Part shown: positions 10,365-21,628 of the stretch, one piece after another
Layout of the letters: each line of letters starts with the position of its first letter
Position numbering within the stretch: the first letter of the stretch is position 1
Assembly (NCBI GenBank): GCA_029215795.1
Contig: JARDYH010000005.1
Coordinates: forward strand, 162,651,814-162,715,813
Reading direction: 5' to 3'
Source of the DNA: Anniella stebbinsi
Taxonomy: Eukaryota; Chordata; Lepidosauria; Squamata; Anniellidae
DNA: 64,000 bases
Notes under the pieces: generated by a model
What the model saw: only the letters and a program-made list of their open reading frames with translations
Database searches by the model: none
What the model was told of the DNA's origin: nothing
Translations under genes and position numbers: made by a program

Positions 10365-11888
10365 TTACACTGGATATGCCTGCCGGAAGAGAACAGTCTT
10401 TATAGCTTTCTTAAATTCTAAAAGACTGTTAAGTTGACGAGTCTCCTCCGGCAGGTCATTCCACAGTCTGGGAGTGGCAGAAGAGAAAGTCCTCTGGGTA
10501 ACAGTTGTCAGCCTAGTCTTGGCCGACTGCAGTAAGTTCTTCCCAGAGGTCCTGAGCGTGCGGGGCGGATTGTACGGGAGAAGGCGATCCCGCAGGTAAC
10601 CTGGACCCAAACCATGTAGGGCTTTAAAGGTAATGACCAACACTTTATACCTCACCCGGAAACTAATTGGCAGCCAGTGGAGCGATTTTAAAGCTGGCGT
10701 AATATGGTCACCCCTAGATGTACCGGTGACCAACCTGGCTGCCATATTTTGAACTAGTTGAAGTTTCCGGACTAGGCACAAAGGTAGCCCTATGTACAGC
10801 GCATTGCAGAAGTCGAGCCTCGAAGTTACCAGCGCGTGCACTACCATCTTTAGGTCTTCCAACTCTAGGAAGGGGCGCAGCTGGCGTATCAGCCGAAGCT
10901 GAAAGTAGGCACTCCTGGCCGTCGCATCTATCTGGGCTGTCATTTGGAGCGACGGATCCAGGAGCACCCCCAAGCTGCGAACACAGTTTTTCAGGGGGAG
11001 TGTAACCCCATCCAAAACTGGTTGACACACCTCCAAACCCAGGTTGCGGCCTTTGACAGCAAGCACCTCTGTCTTGTCTGGATTCAGCTTCAGTTTGTTT
11101 TTCCTCATCCAGCCCATTACCGCCTCCAAGCATTCATTCAGAGGAGACACACTATCGTTAGCTGACGATGTTGTCGAAGACATAGAGAAATATATTTGGG
11201 TGTCATCAGCATACTGATAGCACCCCGCCCCATGCCTCCGCATGATCTCTCCCAACGGTTTCATATAAATGTTAAACAGCATTGGGGAAAGGATGGCACC
11301 TTGCGGTACGCCACACAGCAGCTCCTTCTTTGCAGAGCAGCTATCCCCAAGCATCACCATCTGGAACCTGCCCGAGAGGTAGGACCGGAACCACTGAAGC
11401 ACAGTGCCCCCGATTCCCAATCCCCTCAGGCGTTCCAGAAGGATACCATGGTCAATGGTATCGAATGCCGCTGAGAGGTCCAAAAGTACCAACAGGGACA
11501 CACTCCCCCTGTCAATACCCAGGCGTAGATCATCCGCTAAGGCGACCATAGCAGTCTCAACTCCGTATCCTGCCCTGAAGCCAGTTTGAAATGGGTCTAG
11601 AAAATCAGTGTCATCCAAGACTACCTGGAGTTGAAAGGCAACCGCCCTCTCGATCACCTTGCCCAAGAATGGAAGGTTTGATACCGGTCTGTAGTTATTA
11701 AAGTCCAGGGGATCCAGGGAGGGCTTCTTTAGAAGCGGCCGTACCACCGCTTCTTTTAAACACGATGGAAAACTCCCCTCCCTGAGAGATGCATTAATAA
11801 TATATTGTAATTGCGATCTAACCACATCTCCTCCCTGGATGACCAGCCATGAAGGACAGGGATCGAGAGGGCAAGTCGTCCCCCTCAC
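10365..11888 (-). pseudogene. L2-like reverse transcriptase
   Basis: This 507-codon open segment begins in TCPLDPCPSWL. It carries the RT motifs NNYRPVSNLPFLGKVIE, LDLSAAFDTIDH (first catalytic aspartate), GVPQGAILSPMLFNIYM and YQYADDTQIY (the YADD pair), then KLKLNPDKTEVL. The C-terminal part has the LHWLPISFRVRYK and LHGLGPGYL motifs shared by CR1 and L2 elements. The RT domain itself looks intact. Its upstream endonuclease is in another frame. In an active LINE this enzyme copies the element RNA at the nicked target. Confidence 0.9.
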
Positions 11889-12079
11889 TCATCCAAGCAG
11901 CTTGTCCACGTCCTCGGTATTCACCAACTGAAACTGATCCAGTATAATTCTACTCGCGGAGTCACTGGACACTCCATCGTCAGCCTCTGCTATAACGATG
12001 GCATCTAATTCGGCTCTTATCCGAGAGATTTTATCTGTGAAATGATCATTAAAGGCATCGCAGCGAACCGCCGAAGGCT

Positions 12080-13576
12080 CTAAAATCGGATTCGGGGGGA
12101 AGATGCCCGGGTTAGACCCCTCACCACCCTGAACAGTTCCGCTGGACGCGAATTCGCAGACGCAATGCGCGCAGAGAAGAAAGCTTTCTTCGCTGCACGT
12201 ATTGCCACCCCATAGGAACGAAGATGTTCTCTATGCTGTGTCTTGTCGGATAGAAGTCGAGTTTTCCGCCATCGGCGCTCCAGTCGTCGTCCTTTCCGCT
12301 TCAACTCCCTGAGGTCTTCCGTATACCAGGGCGCCCTGTTAGAAGCGGGTCGGAGAGGACGTTTGGGGGTGATCGTGTCGATAGCCCTAGTTAGGTTTCG
12401 ATTCCATCTATCAACCAGGGCTTCTACAGGATCGTCGACAATACCAGCCATAAAACCCTCCAAGGCTTTCTGGAATCCAGCAGGATCCATCAGCCTTCGA
12501 GGGCGGACCATCTTAATAGATCCACCACCCCTGCAGGGGCGGGTGGTAGCCGTGATACTAACCCTAACCAGAAAATGGTCTGTCCATGACAACACGGAGG
12601 TATTCGTTACCTCCGCCCACAGATCCGTCTGTTCGGAACTGAAAACAGCATCGAGGGTATGACCCGCTGAATGTGTGGGTCCAGAGACCAATTGGGATAG
12701 GCCCATGGTTGTCATGGATGCCACAAACTCCCGAGCTCCACCTGACAAACCAGTCTCGAATGGGATGTTGAAATTGCCCAGGACCAAAAGCCTGGGCGAA
12801 TCCAACACCAACTCCGAGACCAGTTCCGTGAGCTCAGCCAGGGAGTCTGATAGGCAGCGGGGTGGCCGGTACACCAACAGAATCCCTAGTCTATCCCTGG
12901 TCTTCAGACTCAGGTACACACACTCAATGTAATTCAGTTCACGTACAGGAAGTCTGGTCAGGTTAAGATTATCCCTGTAGACCACAGCTACTCCGCCCCC
13001 CCCCCGCCCACTTTCCCTCACCTGCTCACTAACACAGTACCCAGCTGGGACGGCCTGCGCCCATGTCGGTCCACTATCATCTCCCAACCAGGTCTCAGTG
13101 AAGCATGCCAGGTCAGCCTCCTCATCCGAAAGAAGGTCATGGATGACATGTGTTTTATTTTTAACTGACCTGGCATTACATAGGAGCAAGGAGAGGTTCT
13201 GTGGGTGGCCTGGTTCGTTCTCCAAGTTCCCCGGGATAGCAGAGCAATCGGAAGGTAAGATAGGTGTTAGATAACTATCTCTCCTTCCCCTGTAATGGCA
13301 CATCGCCCTGCCAACGCCATATCTCCCTTTGCCCAGCACAACAGAAATTGCCACTCCCCTACACATTGTGGACAGCTGGAAGGAAGGGTGGGGTGTAGGT
13401 GTAGGTGGCTCTCCTCTCTTGTGCTCTTCATCGATGGCTGCAGGTTTGGTTCCACGGCGTCGCTCCCACGGCTGGCTCGCGCCTTCAGCAGCCTGAAGGC
13501 TGAAATACCTGTGGAGATGGGTGGGGCAAACAAACACTTCCTCAGGCTCAGCCAGCAGCACAGCACTCCCAGCCAA
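12080..13576 (-). pseudogene. L2-like LINE ORF2 N-terminal part, endonuclease
   Basis: The segment holds an apurinic-type endonuclease: LLLCNARSVKNK (first strand), CFTETWLGDD with the catalytic glutamate, LLVYRPP, then VLGNFNIP and SWTDHFLV. The usual motifs are GDFN and SDH. Here the aspartate of GDFN is asparagine and the serine of SDH is threonine. Loss of the GDFN aspartate would be expected to inactivate cleavage. About 150 residues precede the domain and have no clear motif. The frame ends at 12080 before the RT. Confidence 0.85.
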
Positions 13577-13611
13577 CCAACGACCACCCTTCCCCTCAGT
13601 CCTCAGCAGCC

Positions 13612-13665
13612 TGAAGAGGGAATTTCACCAGGTGCTGCATTCATACAAATGACACCTGGGGGCTG
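13612..13665. mobile_element. MITE1 fragment interrupted by L2 (right part)
   Basis: Begins AAGAGGGAATTTCACC and runs to ACAAATGACACC, continuing the MITE1 sequence that stops at 10180. Confidence 0.7.
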
Positions 13666-14771
13666 TCTATACATCTTTTAAGCTCCACAGTGGCTGTGCA
13701 ATGATGCTGGGTCAGTTATATGATGCAGCCACCAACTCGCAGCCACCACGGGGCTTTTCGTCAAAGCTGCATGGTAAAAAAAGTTGGGAACTTACCCCTA
13801 CTTTTTTCTTTGAAGTATTCAGCTGAACATGCTCATAGAGCACTCATCAAACCTTTGTGCTGGGTGCACAAATGTCTACGCAGAAGCTGGATGTGTGGGA
13901 ATGCTGTGACAGGAGTTTTGCCCAACATGCGAGCAGGCAAACAGGACTACAGTAGTAAAATGGGTTTACCTTCTTTCAATCAAAAAAGTGACAGGTGAGT
14001 GGGGTACACTGTGTCTCCTATTTCGGACCACATGCGTCCCCCACTTATAAGGGCCTGAGCAAAATTCCTGAAAGTCCCCCAGTGTCTCCCTCCACCCAAG
14101 GGACCCCACAGACACCATCCCCTCCTCCTCAGGTGGCCGTTTTGTGTAAGGGGTGGTCATTTTGTACATAACCCAAGTTTGTTTTAGGGTGGAAAATGAC
14201 CCCTCTACATGCTCGGCCCAATGGCCCCAACCAGTGGGAACTGGTTTCAAACCCCCTCAAGGCAACACTAATTGGCCAGTGTGCATTTTTAAAAGGGATG
14301 GGTGTGACCAATAGGACACCGCCAAAAGTGGCCCATTGTCACACCCAGGGACTCTCAGGGGGTATATGAGTCCCTTCCTTGGAGCTGTGACAGCTGCCGC
14401 AAAACTATGGAATCCCGTAGAGATGCTACATCTTCCGTTGAGATCGAACTTTTTGACGAGCCGCCACCAATAAGACATAGAAAGACACATGTCTTAAGAC
14501 ACATGTCTTAAGACACATGTCTTTCAGAAGACATCATTTTCACGACATAGACGATGGTGATGGACCAACAGTGGCTAAGAGGCTCTTTAGCCCTGCAAAA
14601 GATGAACAACTAAGCAACGCTGAGATGGCTGGTGTTTCTAAGCCAGTTATTCAAAGTGGCGATGATGGGTCAGTAACAATGGTGTGTAATGAACACAGGC
14701 CGTGGGGCTTGGTTGGGGAGGCTTGGGGCATGGGTGAATTTGTGTTTTCAACTAAGGGTTAGGGTTTATGT
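13666..14771. other. Unassigned DNA, no supported gene
   Basis: No named repeat or gene was recognised. Open frames of 60-94 codons occur on both strands without domain motifs. The frame at 14517-14762 (81 codons, SFRRHHFHDIDDGDGP start) is not recognised. A short palindromic tandem repeat is at 14484-14523. Confidence 0.45.
14484..14523. repeat. Palindromic 14-bp tandem repeat
   Basis: The unit GACACATGTCTTAA occurs nearly three times in a row. Each unit contains the perfect palindrome GACACATGTC or AAGACACATGTCTT when read across the junction. Confidence 0.85.
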
Positions 14772-14978
14772 ATTATTGCATTTATTTATTGCATTTATGT
14801 CCCACCTTTTTTCCTCTCAAAAACCCTCTCCACAATAACCCTGTTAGGTAGGTTGGGCTAAGAGCCTGTGACTGCCCCAAAATCACTCAGTGGGCTTTCA
14901 TGGCCATGGGGGGACTGCAACCAGGATCTCCCAATTTCCAGTCCAGCACTTTCGCCTTTACATCACACTGGTTCTCTT
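14772..14978 (-). mobile_element. tRNA-derived-type SINE fragment
   Basis: On the minus strand this matches the widespread reptile repeat whose parts read AACCAGTGTGATGT, a degenerate B-box-like GGTTGCAGTCC, GGGGCAGTCACAGGCTCTTAG, CCTACCTAACAGGGTTATTG and an end GGTGGGACATAAATGCAATAAATAAA. The order of blocks and the AATAAAT-rich 3' end fit a SINE. A related 3' fragment is at 26556-26680. Confidence 0.6.
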
Positions 14979-15466
14979 TTTCTCTTGTGGAGTTATTGTA
15001 CTACTCATATGAAAATGCATTCCTGGTCTCTACTGAAAAAATCCTCTACACTCTGGGCAGGAAGCAAGGCACGCAAGGCAGAAATTGTGCCCACAATTCA
15101 GAATCAATGGATCCTTCAAATAGCCCAGGCAGCTGGGACAAGTCATTTCATCACTGAGCTCTTTGATGTGGTCTCCAGACACCATGCTGGCTCTCTCTCA
15201 GAAGTAAAATCATGTTTCCATTCAAATTTCAAACTATGACTATGCATTTCCTTTCCTTGTAGGGAGCTACGCCATCATTAACTACAGTCCCTGCCTCAAC
15301 CTATTCCATTAAGATATCACACATTTTCTTTCTGATTTTTTCACTCTGAAGTTCCAGAATTCTGGTTATTTAAATCATGATTTGATCATTTAAACCTTGC
15401 TATTTAGAGTTCAAATCATGTAATAATGAACAAACAAATAAATAATGTGAACATTGCCTCTTTAGA
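14979..15466. other. Unassigned DNA, no supported gene
   Basis: Nothing recognisable lies between the SINE and the L2 fragment. Confidence 0.5.
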
Positions 15467-16437
15467 CAATGGACTGGATGAGGGCTAATAAACTGAAACT
15501 CAATCCAGACAAGACTGAGACGCTGTTAGAGGGTGGTTCCGCTGACTGGATGGAGGGTGTTCAACCTGTTCTGGATGGGGTTGCACTCCCCTTGAAGGAG
15601 CAGGTTCATAGCTTGGGGGTTCTCCTAGAACCATCTCTGTCACTTGAGGCGCAGGTGGCCTCAGTGGCACGGAGTGCCTTCTACCAACTTCGGTTGGTGG
15701 CCCAGCTACGTCCCTATCTGGACAGGGATAACCTGGCTTCAGTTGTCCATGCTCTGGTAACCTCCAAGTTAGATTACTGCAATGCACTCTACGTGGGGCT
15801 GCCTTTGAAGGTGGTTCGGAAGCTGCAGCTTGTGCAAAATGCAGCGGCCAGATTGATAACTGGAACCAGTAGGTTCGAACATATAAGACCTACTCTGGCC
15901 CGCTTGCATTGGCTGCCTGTATGTTTCCGAGCCCGGTTCAAGGTGCTGGTTTTAACCTATAAAGCCTTACACGGCTTGGGACCACAATACCTGATGGAAC
16001 GCCTTTCCCGACATGAACCTACCCGAACACTACGTTCAACATCTAAGGCCCTCGTCCGAGTGCCTCCTCCGAGGGAAGCTCGGAGGTCAGCAACAAGAGA
16101 GAGGGCCTTCTCTGTGGTGGCTCCCCAATTGTGGAACGATCTCCCCGATGAGGCCCGCCTGGCGCCAACATTGTTATCTTTTCAGCGCCAGGTCAAGACT
16201 TTCCTCTTCTCTCAGGCATTTGGCAATATCTGAGGAGCCTGGGTTTGTTTTGTTTTGTTTTTGTAGTTTTTGAAGTGTTGAAGTGGTTTTTAAATGTACA
16301 GATTGTGTGTATGTTGTATGTTTTTGTTGTTTTAATTTTTGTATATTGTTTTTAATTGTTTTTAATCCTATGTAAACCGCCCAGAGAGCTTCAGCTATGG
16401 GGTGGTATACAAACGTAATAAATAATAATAATAGTAA
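15467..16437 (+). mobile_element. L2-like LINE, 5'-truncated
   Basis: This copy begins abruptly in the reverse transcriptase C-terminal part and runs through the 3' untranslated end to an (ATA)n tail. The 3' end contains TAAACCGCCCAGAGAGCTTC, which recurs in the short L2 end at 62855-63003. Severe 5' truncation is normal for LINE copies. Confidence 0.88.
15469..16233 (+). pseudogene. L2-like reverse transcriptase C-terminal fragment
   Basis: The 254-codon open segment starts at the NKLKLNPDKTE motif that follows the catalytic YADD. It continues with VTSKLDYCNALY, LQLVQNAAARL, RLHWLPVCFRARFK, YKALHGLGPQYL and APQLWNDLPDEAR, ending in SFQRQVKTFLFSQAF. These are in the same order as the C-terminus at 10365-11000. 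All catalytic motifs are missing because of 5' truncation. The open frame shows few mutations, so the insertion is fairly young. Confidence 0.9.
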
Positions 16438-17072
16438 AGGAGATCTCAAAATGCATTTTTCTGTATGTTTACCAGGGGTGTGCAGGATTTGGAGTGCAGC
16501 TCCAATGAGGCTCTTCTCCACTCCAATTTTAATCGCAGCTATGTCTCTCCGCACCATCAGATTACCCATTGAAGAACCGCTCAGTTTTCGGATAACCACT
16601 CTATTACAGCCATTGGAAATTAACCAAAATGTTTCCAGCTCTGTCATTTTTAAAGATAAAGAGATGACACCTGGTACTGTGAGAGCACTTAAATAGGGAT
16701 TCAGCCTTGCCAAGTTTGAATCAGATCTGTTCATCCCTTGATTTTTAGGAATTTTTCTAAGGTTTGACAGCTGACAACATTTGAAGTGACAGCCACTTCA
16801 TTATAGCCTATGGGAATTAATAAAAATGCGTACATCTCCATCATTTTAAAGATAAAGAGATGATACTTTGAACTCTGATAGATCTTAAATAGGGATTTAG
16901 CCATGGCAAGTTTCAATCAGATCTGTTTATCTCTTGATGCTTAGGATTTTTAAAAGTTTTTTTAGGCTGTTGAACATGGTGGGATGGGAATAAAGACCAC
17001 TCCATTGGCTCTGTTGAGAGACAAGCTCCACTTGGCTCCTCTTCTCCCTGGACCATTCCCATCCCAAGTTGT
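16438..17072. other. Unassigned DNA with imperfect 195-bp tandem repeats
   Basis: No gene is seen. A segment of about 195 bp is repeated: the block with CATTTTTAAAGATAAAGAGATGA at about 16640 recurs as CATTTTAAAGATAAAGAGATGA at about 16844. Each is followed about 45-90 bases later by TAGGGATT, AATCAGATCTGTT and CTTGAT. The sequence near 16473 (CCAGGGGTGTGCAGGATTTG) resembles a hAT-type end, but no partner end or target duplication was found. Confidence 0.5.
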
Positions 17073-17313
17073 CATTACTGGAACTACGGTGAAACTTGAA
17101 GAACAGGTGCCTGAGTTTGTTCTTCTCTTCTCTTCCCTCCTTAGCCTGCTTCCTTTTTGAGTCATGTCATTTCGACTATATGTCTGTGAACAAGGACTGC
17201 CTTTCTTTTGACTAATCTTTTTTATTTTATCGGTCCAGAAGCCTTTTCATTTGAAGTGGGATGTAAAAATGCTATACATAAAGAATAAAATATTAAAGCT
17301 GCAACCCTATAAG
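17073..17313 (+). repeat. Interspersed repeat split by hAT copy 1 (left part)
   Basis: This stretch and 20583-20790 together match the reverse complement of 58640-59115. Shared parts include AACAGGTGCCTGAGTTTGTT and AAGTGGGATGTAAAAATG. The copy at 58.6-59.1 kb is uninterrupted, so it is a paralogous empty site for hAT copy 1. The repeat family is not identified. Confidence 0.75.
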
Positions 17314-17982
17314 TCAGGATGTGTATCATATCGTTAAAATGTATGATAACAATACAATATGCTCTTTATCGTGCATGCATTTAATGATAACGATACGATA
17401 GGAAAGCCTATGATAATTATCGGAGATGATAAAAAATCCTACGATAATTATCGTATTTTATCATTTTATCGGAAGGCTCTTCCTCTTTTGCCACCACATG
17501 GACGGAGTTAGAAGGTGGGGTGTGCTTGCTGAGACAGTGACCAATCGTGCAGCGAGGATTCCAACATGCTCCAATCACAATGTTGGAGGAGGGCTAAGGA
17601 TATCCCCGCATAAAACCTCCAACCTTGGTGTTCCAGCTCCGTTGGGAGTTAGGCGTTGAGGGGGAAGGGTGGATTTTGTTGGAGCTCTGTCCTGACTCCT
17701 GCGTCTTATAGTTACTTCGTGGCAATTTGCTGGAGATTCATTGTAGTCTTGTATATTTCTGTTCCCTTCTGATTCTCAGGTTCGTTTTGCTGTTCGTTGC
17801 TTGTGTGTTTGAGTTATAAATTATAATTTTTATACGTTTCTGGTTGGTTTGATTGCAGGGTTAGATTAGCATGAGTGGGGTTACTATGACTGAGTGAGTG
17901 TGTTTTGTCCTCTTCCCTGTTTCACTTTCTTAAAAAAAACAAATATATATATATATTTTAAAAAATGATATTTCTCTCCCTC

Positions 17983-18008
<26 letters not shown>
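17983..18008 (+). repeat. (TG)n microsatellite
   Basis: A run of TG dinucleotides in the hAT copy 1 leader. Comparable CA/GA or CT/GT tracts lie at the same relative place in hAT copies 2 and 3. Confidence 0.9.
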
Positions 18009-18013
<5 letters not shown>

Positions 18014-18163
18014 GATTGACTGTGAGTGTGCTGGTGTGTCCTGCAGCCTGCTACACAGGATAACACTCACTCCACAATCTGTGTGGTCAAAGCAGCACAC
18101 AAAGTCACAAACTGTGGGCAAAGTATACATTGTGATTATTAATTTTAATCACTTTGTAGCAGT

Positions 18164-18283
18164 ATGAAACGCGGCTCTAAGGCATACCTTGGGCGAGGTG
18201 GCTCTGGCTCTTGGAGAAATGCTGTTGCTGCTGGGGGCAGTTCTGGCTGTCTCTCCTTTCACACATTTTATTTCTTTTGTTAA
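18164..18283 (+). pseudogene. hAT transposase N-terminal remnant
   Basis: From the ATG at 18164 the frame reads MKRGSKAYLGRGGSGSW and stops after 39 codons. It closely matches the start of the transposase in hAT copy 2 (MKRGSKACLGRGGSSGP). The BED finger and catalytic domain that should follow are absent. An N2 element is inserted 28 bp after the stop. Confidence 0.75.
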
Positions 18284-18310
18284 AGACATTGCTTCATCCA
18301 ATGTTTCCAG

Positions 18311-19040
18311 TTGGAGTATACACTGGATCGGCTCTGATCCATGATCCGGACCCAATCCGGGGAAAATCAGATAAAATTTTCCGATTTCTGATCCCCGCAT
18401 CTGGATCGTACAATCGCATCTGAACCAGTCCAGAAGGACCCGATCCAGTTCGGATAAGATTGGAGGATCGGACCTACTCCCACCCCTTACCTACCAGGGC
18501 TGTCCACAGCCATCCGCCTGCGGGCGGCAGCAGACAGCAGCAGATGGCCCTGCAGGTAAGGAGCACGAGGGGGGAGGGGGGCCACTTACCTGCCAGGGTG
18601 GCCGCTTCCCTCCAGTGCTCGGACCTACTGAGAAACAGGCTTCGCGGCGTGCCTCTCAGTAGCACGTCACCTGGCGTGCTACTGAGAGGCAGGCTGTGAA
18701 GCCTGTATCTCAGTAGATCTGAGCACTGGAGGAAAGCAGCCGCCCCGGCAGGTAAGGAGCGTGAGTGGGGGGGAGGAACAGGGAGGGGGAGTTAGGCCCC
18801 CACTCACCCACCCAACACCATGTTTTACCCATAGACTTGCTTTGGGGGAAAGTTTTCTTTTCCCCAATGCAAGCCTATGGTGAAAACACCAAAAATGGCA
18901 GCCGATCCGAAAATCGGATGTGCGATTTTCGGATCAGGATCTGACACGATCTGATCCGAGGAATCTCCAATTTTGTCCAAACCGATCCAGGACAACATCA
19001 GAGGTCCCGATCCGATCTGGGGAATCCCTGCACATCCCTA
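18311..19040. mobile_element. GC-rich hAT MITE (N2), 730 bp, inside hAT copy 1
   Basis: The 8-bp target duplication GTTTCCAG lies at 18303-18310 and 19041-19048. The right end is CACATCCCTA; the left end is decayed (TTGGAGTATACACTGG). Subterminal GGATC-type motifs and the GC-rich inverted interior match the N2 elements at 6796-7862 and 23723-25571. Confidence 0.85.
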
Positions 19041-19194
19041 GTTTCCAGTCTGGAGGGACTGCTTTAGTGAGCCTTGAGAGATTCCTATATTATCCTCTTT
19101 CGTCACTACGTCCCTGGGTCTGCTCCTCATGGAGTCCGTTAGTGTGGGACTGCAGTAGCATCCCCCTCACGCATTTACTTTTTTTTTTCTGAGA

Positions 19195-19375
19195 CTCTGG
19201 TCCAGGCAATGTGCCTATCTCTATCCTGAACGTGACTTTTTATTTATTTGCCAAAGTGCCTACCTCTACCCCGAACGTGACTATTCCCTCCACTCCAGCC
19301 AATGCCCACCTCTACCCTGAATGTGACTTTTATTTGCCTCTGCTCCAACCAATGTGCGTAGCTCTGGCATGAAGA
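19195..19375 (+). repeat. ~60-bp tandem repeat in hAT copy 1
   Basis: Three imperfect units share GCCTACCTCTACCCCGAACGTGACT. They are non-coding. Confidence 0.75.
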
Positions 19376-19506
19376 ACTGCCAACCTGCCTGCACAGGGAT
19401 GGTGGGCAGACTGGGTCATTTTTCAAGCACAATGAGGTCAAGGCAGTGCGTGAGGGTTGTTTGATGGCATTCTCGCAGTTGTCAAAGCAGCACATGTATA
19501 TCTGTG

Positions 19507-19930
19507 CTAGGATCCTCCAGGTTTCCTCGCTTCCAGGGTATCTCCTGGCCCACTGAGGCCCTGCCTGGGTAAGGCTGGCTAAAATAAATATAACTGTAAC
19601 GCCCGTGCTATTCGCCTATCCCCCAATCCTTTTATTATTTCATTTATACCTAGAAATGCGTGGCCTAATCTAGAGTCAAGGCAGACATTCTACTGAAGCA
19701 GAATGCATCCACTCTCATTGTGCCATGAGCGCATAGGCACAGATAATAGTAATAATAAGCAAATATGCCTTTAGTTTTAGTGGGATCCTGCAGGTTGGTG
19801 CGCTTCTGGGGTATCTCCTGGCCCAATGAGGCCCTGCCTGCTAAGGCTGGCTCTAAAATAAATGTAACACCCGTGCTATTCCCCTACCCCCCAATCCTTT
19901 TAATTTGTAGACATGTGTGGCCTAATCAAT
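19507..19930 (+). repeat. Duplicated ~150-bp segment in hAT copy 1
   Basis: The segment with GGTATCTCCTGGCCCA, GAGGCCCTGCCTG and CCCGTGCTATTC occurs at about 19507-19680 and again at 19786-19930, separated by about 100 bp. Confidence 0.8.
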
Positions 19931-20582
19931 GAGACAAGGCAGCAGCAGTTCATCATCTTCTGATTAACACATTTTACTTTTATGACTGCATATGGAAGGC
20001 ACTGCCTAGGTTTATCCACAGGGTTAGAATGTACATTGTATTCTTAAAAATATACCTCTAAGTCTCAGCAGCAGCAGCATGGAGTGCATTACCAGAAACA
20101 GTGTGTGTTGTTGACAGCTTACTTCCGAGTAATGCCTGCAGCTGTGCTTCTGAAATTGGGCACTGATGAGTCCCCTCAAGGACATCTGTGAGATGCCCAT
20201 GAGTACTGGATGACAACGTCTCTTGAAAAAGGACCACATTTCAGCCATCTGAAACAGTGTATTTGAAAGCTTACTTCCAAGTAACGCTTGCACCTATTGT
20301 TCTGTAATTTGGCACATATGACTAGCAACACTCAGTCTGCACTGTGATGAAGTTTCAAACCTGTAACTTTGAAAATTAAGAAGTTTTAAGCCTTTCTGAC
20401 TCAAAAATCAACTGTAGAGTCTCTAGGGCAAAATGGAGAAACGATATAATATTGAATTTCCAATAATTATTGGAAATACAATACAATACGATATGGTTCA
20501 CCTATGATATAATCAGAGATGATAATTTTTTGGGTCCGAAATTCCGATAATGATACAATATTTTCTGGCGTGCACATCCCAA

Positions 20583-20790
20583 CCTATAAGTAAGTAAAAG
20601 AGCATCGATTTGATTGTAGCTTCATTTGTTTAGATTAACATGTAAATTCTGATAACAAAACAAGATCAAGCAATATGGCAACAACAATGTTAAGCATTTG
20701 TTCAGTGCCTTCAAGCTACAGATGGGTGAAACTTTCATTCAATTCATTTAGCGAATCTTTATGACGGATGTTATTTACACAACTTGCATT
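20583..20790 (+). repeat. Interspersed repeat split by hAT copy 1 (right part)
   Basis: It continues the repeat that stops at 17313. It matches the reverse complement of 58640-58860 through ATTCTGATAACAAAACAAGAT and AGCTACAGATGGGTGAAA. Confidence 0.75.
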
Positions 20791-20879
20791 AGTTTCTGCT
20801 ACAGTTTGCTAAACTTCTATTTACAAAAAAAACCAAACCATCCAGATTTTGGGGGAAACTTGAAACTCAGCTCACATTC

Positions 20880-20990
20880 CTGACCACGGGACATATTGAC
20901 TTGCAATGATGGGAGTTGTAGTCCAACACCTTTGGAGGGCACCAGGTTGGGGAAGGGCTGCTCTAAAGAAAAAAAAGTAGGTGGTCCTAA
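20880..20990 (+). repeat. Interspersed repeat shared with 37573-37713
   Basis: The block with GATGGGAGTTGTAGTCCAAC and GGGCACCAGGTTGGGGAAGG followed by GTAGGTGGTCCTAAGTTGTT matches the reverse complement of 37573-37713 over about 130 bp. I recognise the first part as a common reptile repeat, but I cannot classify it. Confidence 0.7.
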
Positions 20991-21628
20991 GTTGTTCGTG
21001 GTGAATTTTCCACAACCCCGGGATCTGTCTCTGAAGATGCCTGATGGAAAGAAGAGGGAAAAGAGCACCACCAAAATGAAGAAAAAGGAGAACCAAGCTC
21101 TGTGCTATATAAAAATATTTTTCTTTATTCTTTAATCTTATCCTCAGACTGCTCACCGCTTTTCGGATAAAACCTTCGTCAGAAGCTTCATGGAAAACAA
21201 GTATAGCTACAGTTTAGACAACTGAAAGATAAGACTTAAAATCACTTAAAATTAAGCATAAAACAACACCCTTATCAGATAAAATACATCTGTTTTGCAT
21301 TCCTTTGCTAACAACAAAAAGACATGAATACTAAATATTTGCATATTCATCTGGAGATTTCACAAATGCACTGACCTGAGAGGAACAAAGGCACTTCTCT
21401 GTAATTTCGTGATTATTACCACAACATTAATCCATTGCAACAAACAAAACAAAATACAGAATAAAATATGAAAACAAAAGTTTTCTGCTCATTAAACGTC
21501 CCAGCGGGCTCAGTCGTGTCTTGAAACTTGGAAGCCAAGGTCAGTTTGAGACCAATTTAGGTCATTCCATAAACAGCTGTCAGCCTTGATTGCCTTACCA
21601 CAAAATGATCCTGTCAACACTTAATGAG

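Larger units (their letters stand above)
10181..13611 (-). mobile_element. L2-like LINE, near full length but broken
   Basis: A 3.43-kb non-LTR element on the minus strand with an apurinic-type endonuclease (12080-13576) followed by reverse transcriptase (10365-11888). It ends in a short 3' untranslated part and an (ATT)n tail, as L2 elements do. A second element of the same group is at 15467-16437. The two coding segments are in different frames with a 190-bp gap between 11888 and 12080, so the copy is dead. It is inserted in a MITE1. Confidence 0.85.
17314..20582 (+). mobile_element. hAT transposon copy 1, decayed
   Basis: A 3.27-kb element bounded by the exact 8-bp target duplication CCTATAAG (17306-17313 and 20583-20590). 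Ends read TCAGGATGTGTATC on the left and the complement of TTGGGATGTGCACG on the right. Subterminal regions are rich in ATCGTTATCG-type motifs. Its leader resembles those of hAT copies 2 and 3. The start of a BED-type transposase is at 18164, cut off by an N2 insertion at 18311-19040; the rest of the gene is not recognisable. Internal duplications fill the right half. Confidence 0.88.

Noticed and set aside
14517..14762. 81-codon frame starting SFRRHHFHDIDDGDGP
   Set aside because: No recognised domain, no splice context, and the start lies in a palindromic repeat; it is not supported as a gene.
16473..16972. Possible hAT element beginning CAGGGGTGTGCAGG
   Set aside because: No right end or target duplication was found; only an internal 195-bp duplication is clear.
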